Positions 1 to 7,863 of a DNA stretch of 64,000 nucleotides are shown here, one piece after another. The DNA comes from Propionibacteriales bacterium (lineage in GTDB: Bacteria; Actinomycetota; Actinomycetes; Propionibacteriales; Nocardioidaceae), in NCBI GenBank assembly GCA_026392465.1, contig JAPLCA010000018.1, positions 36,721-100,720 of the forward strand. Direction: 5' to 3'. The translations under genes and the position numbers were made by a program. The stretch's first letter is position 1. Each line of letters begins with the position of its first letter. Under the pieces are notes generated by a model, which saw nothing but the letters and a program-made list of their open reading frames with translations, had not been told where the DNA came from and searched no databases.

Positions 1-100
1 AGCCCTCCGGCGTGCCGGGACCGTCGTCGGTCCCGCAGGCGGCGACGGTCACGAGGACGAGGGCGGCGACCCCCGTGGCGCGGCTCATACGTCGATTCAT
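1..100 (-). CDS. Lipoprotein, N-terminal fragment
   Basis: Only the first 33 codons lie in the window; the gene runs off the left edge. On the minus strand the ATG at 100-98 gives a classical lipoprotein signal: basic n-region (MNRRMSR), hydrophobic core and the lipobox VAAC with Cys22 as the lipidation site, followed by a Gly/Asp/Pro linker typical of membrane-anchored extracytoplasmic lipoproteins. A GGGAGGA Shine-Dalgarno lies upstream of the start. The mature domain is not visible, so no function can be assigned. It is divergent from the dehydrogenase gene that follows. Confidence 0.75.
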   Translation of the reverse strand, partial: MNRRMSRATGVAALVLVTVAACGTDDGPGTPEG

Positions 101-170
101 AGGACAGTCCTCCCGTAGATCCTGATCGGACGCTAGTGTGTCACGACCCCGTAGTTACCTAGGAGTAGGC

Positions 171-1367
171 ATGCAGGAGATCGTGGACCGTCTGACGGCC
201 GACGACCGTGGCGCGCAGATCGCCCGGACACTGGTGTACCCGTACCTCAACCACGCCGCCTCGATGTACGAGAGCGGCTACGCGACGAAGGACGACATCG
301 ACGCCTCGATGCGGTTCGGGTGCGGCTACCCGGTCGGGCCGCTGGCGCTCGTCGACGCGCTCGGTGCGGCCACGGTCGTGGAGGGCCTGCGCGAGCAGCA
401 CGCCACCACCGGCGACCCGCTGCACGAGCCCGCGCCGGTCCTCGTGAAGCTCGCCGAGGCCGGCTCGACCTTCGAGTCCGCTGCCGCCGACGCTGGAGCC
501 GCCCCGGCGCCGCAGAAGCACCACCCGGTCGGCAAGGTCGGCGTCGTCGGCACCGGCACCATGGCCTCCGGCATCGTCGAGGTCTTCGCCAAGGCCGGGC
601 ACGAGGTCGTGTTCGTCGGCCGCACCGACGACAAGGTCGCCGCGGTCCAGGCGCGGATCGAGAAGAACCTCGACCGCGCGATCGCCAAGGGCCGGCTCAC
701 CGAGGACGAGAAGTCCGACGTCATCGGTCGCCTCACCGCCGCGACCGACCGGCACGCGCTCGACGACGTCGACATCGTCGTCGAGGCGATCGCCGAGGAC
801 ATCGACGTGAAGCTCGAGCTCTTCCGCGACCTCGACCGGATCACCAAGCCGGGTGCCATCCTCGCCACGACGACGTCGTCGCTGTCGATCGGGACGTGCG
901 CGGAGGCCACGTCGCGGCCGCAGGACGTCGTCGGCATGCACTTCTTCAACCCGGCACCCGTCATGAAGCTGGTCGAGGTCGTGTCGGCCGACAGCACGTC
1001 GCCCGAGGTCGCGGAGACGGTCAAGGCGCTGTGCCTCGACGTCGCCAAGCACCCGGTCTCGTGCGGCGACCGGGCGGGCTTCATCGTGAACGCGCTGCTG
1101 TTCCCGTACCTGAACGACGCCGTCAAGCTGCACGAGGCCGGCGGCGGCAGCCTCGAGGAGATCGACACGGCCCTCAAGGAGACCAAGCTGCCCATGGGTC
1201 CGTTCGAGCTGCTCGACGTCGTCGGCAACGACGTGTCGCTGGCCATCGAGCAGACGCTCGTGAGCACGTTCGGGCACGACGGCTGGGCGCCCGCTCCCAC
1301 CCTCGAGCGCCTCGTCGCCGAGGGCAAGCTCGGCCGCAAGACCGGCGAGGGCTTCCACACCTACTGA
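171..1367 (+). CDS. 3-hydroxyacyl-CoA (3-hydroxybutyryl-CoA) dehydrogenase, C-N-C domain order
   Basis: 398 residues from the ATG at 171, which has AGGAG five bases upstream; an in-frame GTG at 138 lacks a ribosome site. Predicted to oxidise 3-hydroxyacyl-CoA, probably 3-hydroxybutyryl-CoA, with NAD(P). The Rossmann domain starts near residue 121, with glycine motif GTGTMASG at 127-134 and a GMHFFNPAP stretch carrying the catalytic His. A normal C-terminal 3HCDH domain follows (about 305-398; PMGPFELLDVVG). Oddly, residues about 15-95 form another copy of this C-terminal domain (YPVGPLALVDALG) placed before the Rossmann domain. That resembles a truncated or rearranged member of the longer actinobacterial N-C-C proteins. 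Family call is secure; the exact substrate is inferred from the nearby ccr, thiolase and crotonase genes. Confidence 0.9.
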   Translation: MQEIVDRLTADDRGAQIARTLVYPYLNHAASMYESGYATKDDIDASMRFGCGYPVGPLALVDALGAATVVEGLREQHATTGDPLHEPAPVLVKLAEAGSTFESAAADAGAAPAPQKHHPVGKVGVVGTGTMASGIVEVFAKAGHEVVFVGRTDDKVAAVQARIEKNLDRAIAKGRLTEDEKSDVIGRLTAATDRHALDDVDIVVEAIAEDIDVKLELFRDLDRITKPGAILATTTSSLSIGTCAEATSRPQDVVGMHFFNPAPVMKLVEVVSADSTSPEVAETVKALCLDVAKHPVSCGDRAGFIVNALLFPYLNDAVKLHEAGGGSLEEIDTALKETKLPMGPFELLDVVGNDVSLAIEQTLVSTFGHDGWAPAPTLERLVAEGKLGRKTGEGFHTY

Positions 1368-1381
1368 GCCGCCACGTCACG

Positions 1382-1415
1382 ACAGGGGCGTCCGGGATCT
1401 CCCGGGCGCCCCTGT
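1382..1415 (+). terminator. Hairpin terminator after the 3-hydroxyacyl-CoA dehydrogenase gene
   Basis: ACAGGGGCG (1382-1390) pairs with CGCCCCTGT (1407-1415), and the stem continues inward through CCGGG/CCCGG to an ATCT loop, giving about 15 pairs. It begins 14 bases after the stop codon. There is no U-tract, as is usual in GC-rich actinobacteria. Confidence 0.75.
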
Positions 1416-1539
1416 GCGTGTCACGGGGCGTGTCACGGGAGGTCCAGCGCGCGGACCGTCGGGTAACTCCGCGTGACGCCGGTCGTTGATGCTCCCGCGA
1501 CGGTCATCGGGCCGGAGCGGACGAACGACGGGAGTACCC

Positions 1540-1917
1540 GTGACGACGATCGACCTGGCGAGGCGCGGCAGCGACCTGGTGCGCAGCTCGGTGCTGTCGT
1601 TCGTCATCTCCTTCGTCCCCGCGGTGCTCGTCGCCCACGAGCTCGTCGGCCCTCCCTCCGACCCCGGTACCCAGCAGGTCGTGCTCTGCGAGCACGGCCC
1701 CTGCGCCGCCGACCTGTCCGCGGCTGCTGAGGCCCTGCTCGACGACCTCGTGCGGCAGGGCATGCGGTGCACCGTGCGTCCGCTGCTCACGGACACCGTC
1801 GTCGTGGAGTGGCTGGGAGGCGAGGCGGCCGTGCTGCCCTTCGACCAGGCGCTCGACGTCGCGGCGCACCGGCAGGGCTGGCTGCGCTCCTACTGCGTGC
1901 CTGGGATCGGCGGGTAG
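1540..1917 (+). CDS. Small hypothetical protein
   Basis: 125 residues from GTG 1540, chosen because GGGAG sits five bases upstream; an in-frame ATG at 1486 would add 18 Arg-rich residues without a ribosome site. Residues about 10-30 are hydrophobic (VLSFVISFVPAVLVAHELVG) and could be a membrane segment or signal anchor. The rest is soluble-looking, with Cys at VLCEHGPC and MRCTV. I recognise no family. It is followed closely by a small zinc-binding-type protein. Confidence 0.6.
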   Translation: MTTIDLARRGSDLVRSSVLSFVISFVPAVLVAHELVGPPSDPGTQQVVLCEHGPCAADLSAAAEALLDDLVRQGMRCTVRPLLTDTVVVEWLGGEAAVLPFDQALDVAAHRQGWLRSYCVPGIGG

Positions 1918-1920
1918 TCT
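1915..1920 (+). promoter_or_regulatory. -10 hexamer of a leaderless promoter
   Basis: TAGTCT lies seven bases before the GTG at 1928, with no Shine-Dalgarno between. This is the same arrangement as at several other genes in the window. It overlaps the stop codon region of the preceding gene. Confidence 0.5.
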
Positions 1921-1927
1921 CGCGCGG

Positions 1928-2200
1928 GTGTCCCGTCGACGACCACCCCGCCGGCCACGCGGGCCCGCGCCGGCCTCTGCGCCGCCCCCGGTGGAGACCA
2001 AGCGCGACGGCGAGTGGCACGTCCGCCGACTGGCCGGTTCGAGCGCGCGCAGCACGTACACCTGCCCCGCCTGCCACCGACCCATCCCGCCGGCGACGCC
2101 GCACGTGGTGGTGTGGCCGGTGCAGAAGGCGCTGCTCAGCGCGGACGCGGTCGACGAGCGTCGGCACTGGCACACCGCGTGCTGGACCCGCCGACCCTAG
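1928..2200 (+). CDS. Small Cys/His zinc-ribbon-like protein
   Basis: 90 residues from GTG 1928, which follows a -10 hexamer by seven bases and is probably translated leaderless. The N-terminus is Arg/Pro rich. The centre has CPACHRPIPPATPHVVVW and the end RRHWHTACW, so CxxC plus a later HxxxC could bind one zinc ion. Small proteins with this Cys/His layout are common in actinobacteria and are often mislabelled ATP/GTP-binding. No catalytic motif is visible; function unknown. Confidence 0.65.
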   Translation: MSRRRPPRRPRGPAPASAPPPVETKRDGEWHVRRLAGSSARSTYTCPACHRPIPPATPHVVVWPVQKALLSADAVDERRHWHTACWTRRP

Positions 2201-2262
2201 GGCGGTGGGGACGGGGCTGGGGAGACGGGGCGGGGGAGCCAACCGGCGACCCCGCCGACGGC

Positions 2263-3390
2263 TCAGCCGGCCGCCGGCCTGCTGGGCTCGCCCTCGGTGT
2301 CGTCGTCCGCGTCGGCGTCGGACGCCGCGGCAGGTGAAGGCGCGGCGACGGCGTCGCCGGCGAAGGAGGCGACGATGTCGCGCAGCTGACCCATCTGGGC
2401 CAGGATGCCCTCGCGGCGACGCTGGAGCTCGTCCACCTCGGCACGCAGGGCACGCGTCTCGCGCTCGACGTCGGTCGTGGCGGCCGCGCGCTGGTGCTCG
2501 GCGTCCGCCCTCGCGTTGGCGACGAGGGAGGCAGCCTCCTTGCGGGCGTTCTCGATGATGCCCGCCGCCTCGGCGGCAGCCGACTCCTTCGCCGCGTTCG
2601 CCTTGGCCATGAGGCCACGAGCGCGCTCGTCGGCAGCAGCGGCGCGGGTCTCGGCGTCGGTGACCAGCTTGGCGGTCTGCTCGGTGGCGGCGGCATGGTT
2701 CTCGGCTGCCTCGCGGGCGAGCCGCTCCTTCTCCACGGCCAGGACGCGACGAGCCTCCGTGACCTCGCGGTCGGCGGCGGCGCGGGCCTGCTCGACCTCG
2801 CGCGTCGCGCCGAGACGCATGTTCTGGGCGTCCTGCTCGGCGGCGAGCCGGATCTGTGCGGCCTCGCGGTCGGCCTGGGCACGCACGTCGTCCGCGTGGG
2901 CCGCGGCCTCGGCCCGACCGGCCTCCGCCTCGGTGAGGACCTCGCGACGCTTCTCCTCGATCTCGACGACCGCCCGGCCGCGGGTCTCCTCGGCCTCCTT
3001 CGCGGCGACCGTCCGGACGAGGGTCGCCTCCTCCTCGGCGATCTTCAGTGTCTCCTCGGCCTCGCGGCGGGCGCGGCTGCGGATCTCCTCGGCCTCCTGC
3101 TCGGCCAGCTGCAGCAGCTGGGCCGCGTGACCGCCGAGGCCGGCGTAGGAGGGCCGCTCGATGGACTCGACCCGCTCGCGCAGCTGCTCGACGATGTCGT
3201 GGAGCTCGTCGTTCTCCTCCTGCAGCGCCTGCACGGCGGCGGCCGCCTTCTGGAGCTCCGCGGTCTGCGTGCGGGCCCAGGCGTCGACGGCGTCGCTGTC
3301 GTAGCCGCCGCGCCGGGCGAGGGGGAACGCGGCCTCCGCGGACTTGCGGGCCGCGTCGAAGATGGACAACCCGGACTGCTCTTCGGCCAT
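2263..3390 (-). CDS. DivIVA-like coiled-coil protein
   Basis: 375 residues from the ATG at 3390-3388, with AGGGAG upstream. Residues about 25-45 (RRGGYDSDAVDAWARTQTAEL) resemble the DivIVA/Wag31 N-terminal motif in which GYD...VDAF starts the coiled coil. From about residue 35 to 335 the protein is an almost unbroken heptad-rich Ala/Glu/Arg helix. The C-terminal 35 residues are an acidic disordered tail (DADADDDTEGEP). Family knowledge places such proteins at membrane curvature, poles or septa as scaffolds. There is no membrane segment. The gene stands alone and is convergent with its left neighbour. A role in growth or division is inferred; it is not Wag31 itself, which normally sits with ftsZ. 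Confidence 0.7.
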   Translation of the reverse strand: MAEEQSGLSIFDAARKSAEAAFPLARRGGYDSDAVDAWARTQTAELQKAAAAVQALQEENDELHDIVEQLRERVESIERPSYAGLGGHAAQLLQLAEQEAEEIRSRARREAEETLKIAEEEATLVRTVAAKEAEETRGRAVVEIEEKRREVLTEAEAGRAEAAAHADDVRAQADREAAQIRLAAEQDAQNMRLGATREVEQARAAADREVTEARRVLAVEKERLAREAAENHAAATEQTAKLVTDAETRAAAADERARGLMAKANAAKESAAAEAAGIIENARKEAASLVANARADAEHQRAAATTDVERETRALRAEVDELQRRREGILAQMGQLRDIVASFAGDAVAAPSPAAASDADADDDTEGEPSRPAAG

Positions 3391-3582
3391 GCCGCTGTGC
3401 TCCCTGTCGGTTCGGGGGGTGTGCTGGAGGTCGTGCTGGGACGGCGGTGTCGTGGGCGCCGCGGGCGCCGCTGCGCCGGCTGCGGTGCGCGACGTCGTCC
3501 ACCATACCCAGGCGGACCGACGACGCAGCGGCGACGCGGGCGCGGGCCGGACGTCCGTGCGGGGGCGGCGGCGCCCCGGACG

Positions 3583-3621
3583 CACCGAGGTCCCGGACGC
3601 GGCGCGTCCGGGACCTCGGTG
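3583..3621. terminator. Perfect 18-bp hairpin downstream of ccr
   Basis: CACCGAGGTCCCGGACGC (3583-3600) and its exact reverse complement (3604-3621) are separated by GGC. It begins 20 bases past the ccr stop codon (read on the minus strand) and is a strong intrinsic-type terminator without a U-tract. Confidence 0.8.
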
Positions 3622-3640
3622 GGGTGCGTGCGAACGCGGA

Positions 3641-4981
3641 TCAGATGCCGCGGAACCGGTTGATCGCGTCGAGGTGCTGGGCGCGGAACTCCTCGTTGCG
3701 CACGCCCAGGCCCTCCTCGGGTGCCAGCGCGAGCACGCCGACCTTGCCCTGGTGGAGGTTGTGGTGCACGTCGAGGGACGCCTGGCCCACGTCCTCGAGC
3801 TTGTACGTCTTCGACACGGTCGGGTGGATCTTGCCCTGCGCGATGAGGCGGTTGGCCTCGAACGCCTCGCGGTAGTTGGCGAAGTGGCTCGACACGATCC
3901 GCTTGAGGTTCATCCAGAGGTAACGGTTGTCGTACTCGTGCATGAAGCCCGTGGTCGACGCGCAGGTGGTGATCGTGCCGCCCTTGCGGGTGACGTAGAC
4001 CGAGGCGCCGAAGGTCTCGCGGCCGGGGTGCTCGAAGACGATGTCGATGTCCTCGCCGCCGGTCAGCTCACGGATCTTCTTGCCCAGGCGCTGCCACTCC
4101 TTGGGGTTCTGCCGGGTGCCGTCCTCGTTCCAGAACTTCCAGTTCTCCTCGGAACGGTTGATGACGTGCTCGGCGCCCATGCTGCGCACGATCTTCGCCT
4201 TCTCCTCGTTCGAGACGACGCAGATCGGGTTGGCGCCGCCGTTGAGCGCGTACTGCGTGGCGAAGCCGCCGAGTCCGCCGGAGGCGCCCCAGATCAGGAC
4301 GTTGTCGCCCTGCTTCATGTTGCCGCCGTTCTTGGACACGAGCTGGCGGTAGGCCGTCGCGTTGACGAGGCCGGGGGACGCGGCCTCCTCCCACGTGAGG
4401 TGGTCGGGCTTGGGGAGGAGCTGGTTGGACTTCACGAGGGCGATGTGGGCGAGACCGCCGAAGTTGGTCTCGAAGCCCCAGATGCGCTGCTGGGGGTCCA
4501 TCATCGTGTCGTCGTGGCCGGCCGGGTCCTCGAGCTCGACCGACAGGCAGTGCGCCACGACCTCGGCGCCCGGCTTCCACTGCGTGACGCCGGGACCCGT
4601 GCGCAGCACGACGCCGGCGAGGTCCGAGCCGACCACGTGGTACGGCAGGTCGTGGCGCTTGGTGAGCGGCGAGAGCTTGCCGTAGCGCTCGAGGAAGCCG
4701 AAGGTCGAGACCGGCTCGAAGATCGACGTCCAGACGGTGTTGTAGTTGATGGCGCTGGCCATGACGGCGACGAGCGCCTCGCCCGGGCCCAGCTCGGGGA
4801 GCGCCACGTCCTCGACGTGGATCGACTTGCGGGGGTCCTTGTCGCGGCTGGCGACGCCCTCGAACATGTCCACCTCGTCCTTGTGGACGGTGGCGGCGGT
4901 GTAGTGGTCGGGGATCTCCAGGTGGGCGAAGTCCTCGTCCGCCGTGTCTCCGGCGAGGATCGCGTCGAGGATGTGCTGCAC
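3641..4981 (-). CDS. ccr: Crotonyl-CoA carboxylase/reductase
   Basis: 446 residues from GTG 4981-4979, which has GGAGG eight bases upstream; longer in-frame starts would add non-homologous sequence. Catalyses NADPH-dependent reductive carboxylation of crotonyl-CoA to ethylmalonyl-CoA, the key step of the ethylmalonyl-CoA pathway. It is a medium-chain dehydrogenase/reductase with cofactor motif GASGGLGGFA at 232-241. The CO2-pocket residues known from the Kitasatospora enzyme are present: Asn81, Phe170 and Glu171 (WGFETNFGG) and His366 (SSHFANY). Length equals the family norm. It is followed on the same strand by an epimerase gene, which is the next enzyme class in the pathway. Very confident. 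Confidence 0.97.
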   Translation of the reverse strand: MQHILDAILAGDTADEDFAHLEIPDHYTAATVHKDEVDMFEGVASRDKDPRKSIHVEDVALPELGPGEALVAVMASAINYNTVWTSIFEPVSTFGFLERYGKLSPLTKRHDLPYHVVGSDLAGVVLRTGPGVTQWKPGAEVVAHCLSVELEDPAGHDDTMMDPQQRIWGFETNFGGLAHIALVKSNQLLPKPDHLTWEEAASPGLVNATAYRQLVSKNGGNMKQGDNVLIWGASGGLGGFATQYALNGGANPICVVSNEEKAKIVRSMGAEHVINRSEENWKFWNEDGTRQNPKEWQRLGKKIRELTGGEDIDIVFEHPGRETFGASVYVTRKGGTITTCASTTGFMHEYDNRYLWMNLKRIVSSHFANYREAFEANRLIAQGKIHPTVSKTYKLEDVGQASLDVHHNLHQGKVGVLALAPEEGLGVRNEEFRAQHLDAINRFRGI

Positions 4982-5149
4982 GGGGCCTCCAGTGGTGGGT
5001 GTTCCGGCGCTCGGTCCGGCACGGGTTTCGGCGATGTTACCGAGACGTAGCCTTCTGCGTCCCGTCTCGCGCATGTGGATCAGGTCACGCCAGGTCCAGG
5101 GCGGGGTCCGGGGCCCGGGCGGGGGCGGCGCGGGCCGCCGTGGCGGACG

Positions 5150-5599
5150 TCAGTGGCCGGTGGCTGCCGGCTGGACCAGCTCGACAAGCACGCCGCCGGC
5201 GTCCTTCGGGTGCACGAAGTTGACGCGGCTGTCGGACGTGCCGCGCTTCGGCTGGTCGTACAGCAGCCGGACGCCCCGGTCGCGCAGGACGGCCGACACC
5301 GCGTCGATGTCCGTCACGCGGTAGGCGAGCTGCTGGACGCCCTGGCCGTTGCGGTCGAGGAACTTCGCGATGGTCGAGCTGTCGTCCAGCGGCGCCAGCA
5401 GCTGGATGCACGAGCCCGAGTCGCCGACCGCCAGCATCGCCTCGCGGACGCCCTGCTCCTCGTTCACCTCCTCGTGCACCGACTCCAGCCCGAAGACCGA
5501 GGAGTAGAAGGCGAGCGCCTCGTCGAGGTCGGGGACGGCGATGCCGACGTGGTCGATCGCGACGAGCAGGTGGTCGGGGACGACGGAGGAGGAGGTCAT
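5150..5599 (-). CDS. mce: Methylmalonyl-CoA / ethylmalonyl-CoA epimerase
   Basis: 149 residues, vicinal-oxygen-chelate fold. IDHVGIAVPDLDEALAFY near residue 15 and the later glutamates (HEEVNEEQGV, GVLVELVQP) provide the expected metal ligands. It interconverts the 2R and 2S epimers of methylmalonyl-CoA or ethylmalonyl-CoA before the B12-dependent mutase. No Shine-Dalgarno precedes the ATG at 5599-5597, but a -10 hexamer lies seven bases upstream, so the mRNA is probably leaderless. It lies head-to-tail with ccr (168 bases apart) and is divergent from the LysR-like gene at 5691. Confidence 0.93.
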   Translation of the reverse strand: MTSSSVVPDHLLVAIDHVGIAVPDLDEALAFYSSVFGLESVHEEVNEEQGVREAMLAVGDSGSCIQLLAPLDDSSTIAKFLDRNGQGVQQLAYRVTDIDAVSAVLRDRGVRLLYDQPKRGTSDSRVNFVHPKDAGGVLVELVQPAATGH

Positions 5600-5606
5600 G
5601 GGAGGC

Positions 5607-5612
5607 AGCGTA
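5607..5612 (-). promoter_or_regulatory. -10 hexamer of leaderless mce promoter
   Basis: On the minus strand TACGCT sits seven bases before the mce ATG, with no ribosome site between. Confidence 0.5.
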
Positions 5613-5690
5613 GAGGAGCGTGCAGCCGGGCGCGGGACGGTCGTCCGAGATCGAACGTAGTGTCGATAGTCCACGGAGGGCGGAGGTCGG

Positions 5691-6092
5691 ATGCACGTCG
5701 AGATGCGCATGCTGCGGGCGCTGGTGATGGTCGAGGCGCAGGGGTCCATCGGAGGTGCGGCGCAGGCGCTGGCGTTCTCACCGGCCGCCGTCAGTGCCCA
5801 TCTGCGGGCCCTGGAGAAGGAGTGCGGCACGCGCCTGGTCGAGCGCACGGGCTCCGGCACGCGACTCACGGCCGCAGGGCGGCGGGCCGTGCCGATCGCC
5901 CGCCTCATCCTGGTCGCCGCGCAGGAGCTCCAGCGGCTGGAGGCGTCGGTGCAGTCGGGGCCGGCCGGGCCGCGACCGCAGGGGCGACGGCCACGCGGCG
6001 ACGTCCCGGGTGCAGCACGTCCCGACGTCGACGGGAGCGGCAGGTCCGCGGCCTCTACCAAGAAGCGAGGGACTTCTCAAGAGCAGTCCTAG
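5691..6092 (+). CDS. HTH-only LysR-like regulator, copy 1
   Basis: 133 residues. Residues 5-85 match the winged-helix N-terminus of LysR-type regulators (MRMLRALVMVEAQGSIGGAA, then AVSAHLRALEKECGTRLVER, then LTAAGRR). The roughly 200-residue effector-binding domain is absent: the protein ends in a Pro/Arg/Gly-rich tail with no similarity to it. The sequence is closely related to the next gene, so the two arose by duplication. The ATG at 5691 has GGAGG about ten bases upstream. It lies at the head of a cassette with a small cationic peptide, a PqqD/M50 protease and an ABC transporter, and probably controls it. DNA binding without an effector domain suggests regulation by abundance or by partner binding. 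Confidence 0.75.
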   Translation: MHVEMRMLRALVMVEAQGSIGGAAQALAFSPAAVSAHLRALEKECGTRLVERTGSGTRLTAAGRRAVPIARLILVAAQELQRLEASVQSGPAGPRPQGRRPRGDVPGAARPDVDGSGRSAASTKKRGTSQEQS

Positions 6093-6251
6093 AGATCGTG
6101 AATCTCGTTGTCCTGCGAGGGTCCGCTGCTCTTGGCTCGGTGCTGCGCGGTCGAGCAGGCCGCCCGACCGTCGGGTCCCGCCCTGCTCCGTGCCGGCGCG
6201 CACGGATCGGGCCGCGACGGCCGCCGCGGAGCCAGGGGAGGGGGAGTCGCC

Positions 6252-6566
6252 GTGCATCTCGACCTGCGGATGCTGCGCGCCTTCGTCGCGGTCGAGCAGA
6301 TCGGCTCCTTCACCGACGCGGCCCGGGTGCTGCGCTTCTCCACGCCGGCGGTGAGTGCTCAGGTGCAGGCCCTCGAGAAGGGCTGCGGTGTCCGACTCGT
6401 GCGGCGTGAGGGGGCGCGCATCGTGCTGACCGACGCCGGTCGTCGTGCGGCGCCGGTGGCCCGGCTCATGCTCGCCGCGGCTCGCGAGCTGGAGCGGCTC
6501 GGCGACGACGTAGGCGACCGGTCGTCCTGCGTCAAGACCTTCCCCACCAATGCCGAAGACGGGTGA
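6252..6566 (+). CDS. HTH-only LysR-like regulator, copy 2
   Basis: 104 residues from GTG 6252, with GGGGGAG upstream. Winged-helix domain of LysR type (LDLRMLRAFVAVEQIGSF, AVSAQVQALEKGCGVRLVRR, LTDAGRR) ending about residue 84 with only a 20-residue tail and no ligand domain. It is about as long as copy 1 over the conserved part and clearly paralogous. It lies directly upstream of the bacteriocin-like peptide gene (69 bases), so it is the likeliest local regulator. That both copies have lost the same domain argues against random decay. Confidence 0.75.
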   Translation: MHLDLRMLRAFVAVEQIGSFTDAARVLRFSTPAVSAQVQALEKGCGVRLVRREGARIVLTDAGRRAAPVARLMLAAARELERLGDDVGDRSSCVKTFPTNAEDG

Positions 6567-6635
6567 CGTCGTCGCGCGGCACGCCGTCATGCTCACGCTG
6601 GCGGCACCGAAGCCGCCCTCGTGAAAGGAGACATC

Positions 6636-6857
6636 ATGTCCACCCTCGTGCTCGAGGACTACCGCAGTCCCGTCATCGACGTCGTGCCCTCGGCGGGCCA
6701 TGAAGAGAACCAGGCCTGGTTCGTCGTCCCGATCGGCATCGTCGCGTACTTCGGCGGTGCCGCGCTCTGGTGCAAGTACGTCTGCAAGGGGAACGGTGGC
6801 GTCAAGTCGTGCAAGGCGCACTACGTCGTGAACATCAAGGCGGTCTGCCGCAAGTGA
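6636..6857 (+). CDS. Candidate bacteriocin/RiPP precursor peptide, four cysteines
   Basis: 73 residues from ATG 6636; AAAGGAG lies five bases upstream, which also rejects the in-frame GTG 6621. The first 27 residues are polar and acidic (E7, D8, D15, E23, E24) and look like a leader. Residues 28-44 are hydrophobic (WFVVPIGIVAYFGGAAL). The last 29 residues are cationic with Cys46, Cys50, Cys59 and Cys71 (WCKYVCKGNGG, SCKAHY, VCRK), enough for two disulfides. It is followed by a PqqD-like/M50 protease gene and an ABC exporter. No lanthipeptide synthetase, radical-SAM enzyme or YcaO is present. I know no described family with this sequence; precursor status is inferred from size, charge split and context. 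Confidence 0.7.
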   Translation: MSTLVLEDYRSPVIDVVPSAGHEENQAWFVVPIGIVAYFGGAALWCKYVCKGNGGVKSCKAHYVVNIKAVCRK

Positions 6858-6966
6858 TGCGGTCCGTCACCGAGGGCACCCGGGACATCCGTGTCGCGGG
6901 TGCGGGGCGGCTCCTTGGGGCCGTCCACACTGCCCGCACCATCCACCCCGCAGGGAGGAGCGGCCG

Positions 6967-7863
6967 ATGAGGCTCGACGTGCAGGACGTGGTCGGTCTGC
7001 CGTCCGAGGTCCGCTGGGACGAGAGGGCCCAGGACCTGGTCGACACCACACTGGGGGCCCGGCACGCGGTCAACGACTCCGCGGCTGAGGTGGTCGGGGC
7101 GCTGGCGGAGGGTGGGTGGACGGTCGAGGAGGTGTCGGTGCGGCTCGCCGACCGCTACGGCATCCCCACCGACCGGGCGCGTGAGGACGTCCTCGACCTG
7201 CTCCGCACTCTCGACGACCAGGCGTTGCTGGCCGTGCGGCGTCCGCGCCGCTTGGTGTGGTCGCGGTCGGGGGTCGCCGGTACTGCAGCGGCATTCGTCA
7301 CGGAGGGCGACCTCTTCCGCGCCTACCGCCTGCCCGCCACCGTCCGCGGGGTCGCGCGAGCCACGACACGCATCCTGCTGTGGCCGACCGTCGTGCTCCT
7401 GGTCGGCGCCGGCGGTCTCGTGCTGGCTCTGCGGGGCGTACGACCCGACCTCGGCACTGACGTCCTGGTCGAGTCGTCCGTCCTCGTCGCGGCACTCGTG
7501 GTCTGCCTCTGGGCGACCATGGCGTTCCACGAGATCGGGCACCTCCTGGCGCTCGGCTGGCGTCGCGATCGAGCGGTGGTCGTCGTGCGGGGGTGGCGGA
7601 TGGCGCTGCTGCGCCCGCGCGACCTCGAGCCCGAGGGTCGCGCCCGGTCCGCGGCCGTGGCTGTGGCCGGTCCGATCGCGGGCCTCGCGGGCGGGCTCGC
7701 CGTCGCTCCGCTCGGCCTGCTCCCGGTGCTGGGCCTCGAGTTCGCGGTCGTCGCCTGCGCGGTCGGGCTGAGCCACCTGGTGCACCTCGGGCCATGGGCG
7801 GCCGACGGCGCGATGCTCGCGCGGGCGGTGCGCAGGACGGAGGTCCGACGTGCTGCGACTTGA
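6967..7863 (+). CDS. PqqD-like domain fused to M50-type membrane metalloprotease
   Basis: 298 residues from ATG 6967 with GGGAGGAG upstream. Residues about 5-95 resemble PqqD/RiPP recognition elements (HAVNDSAAEVVGALAEGG, then a helical region). About 135-185 hold two membrane segments; HEIGH at 188-192 is the M50 zinc site, and HLGPWAADGA (273-282, Pro276, Asp280) matches the third-ligand NxxPxxxxDG motif. More hydrophobic segments lie at 230-275. An intramembrane protease with a built-in leader-binding domain, just downstream of a small precursor-like gene, would bind the leader and cut it at or in the membrane before export. It overlaps the ABC ATPase gene by 14 bases, so they are cotranscribed. 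Confidence 0.8.
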   Translation: MRLDVQDVVGLPSEVRWDERAQDLVDTTLGARHAVNDSAAEVVGALAEGGWTVEEVSVRLADRYGIPTDRAREDVLDLLRTLDDQALLAVRRPRRLVWSRSGVAGTAAAFVTEGDLFRAYRLPATVRGVARATTRILLWPTVVLLVGAGGLVLALRGVRPDLGTDVLVESSVLVAALVVCLWATMAFHEIGHLLALGWRRDRAVVVVRGWRMALLRPRDLEPEGRARSAAVAVAGPIAGLAGGLAVAPLGLLPVLGLEFAVVACAVGLSHLVHLGPWAADGAMLARAVRRTEVRRAAT

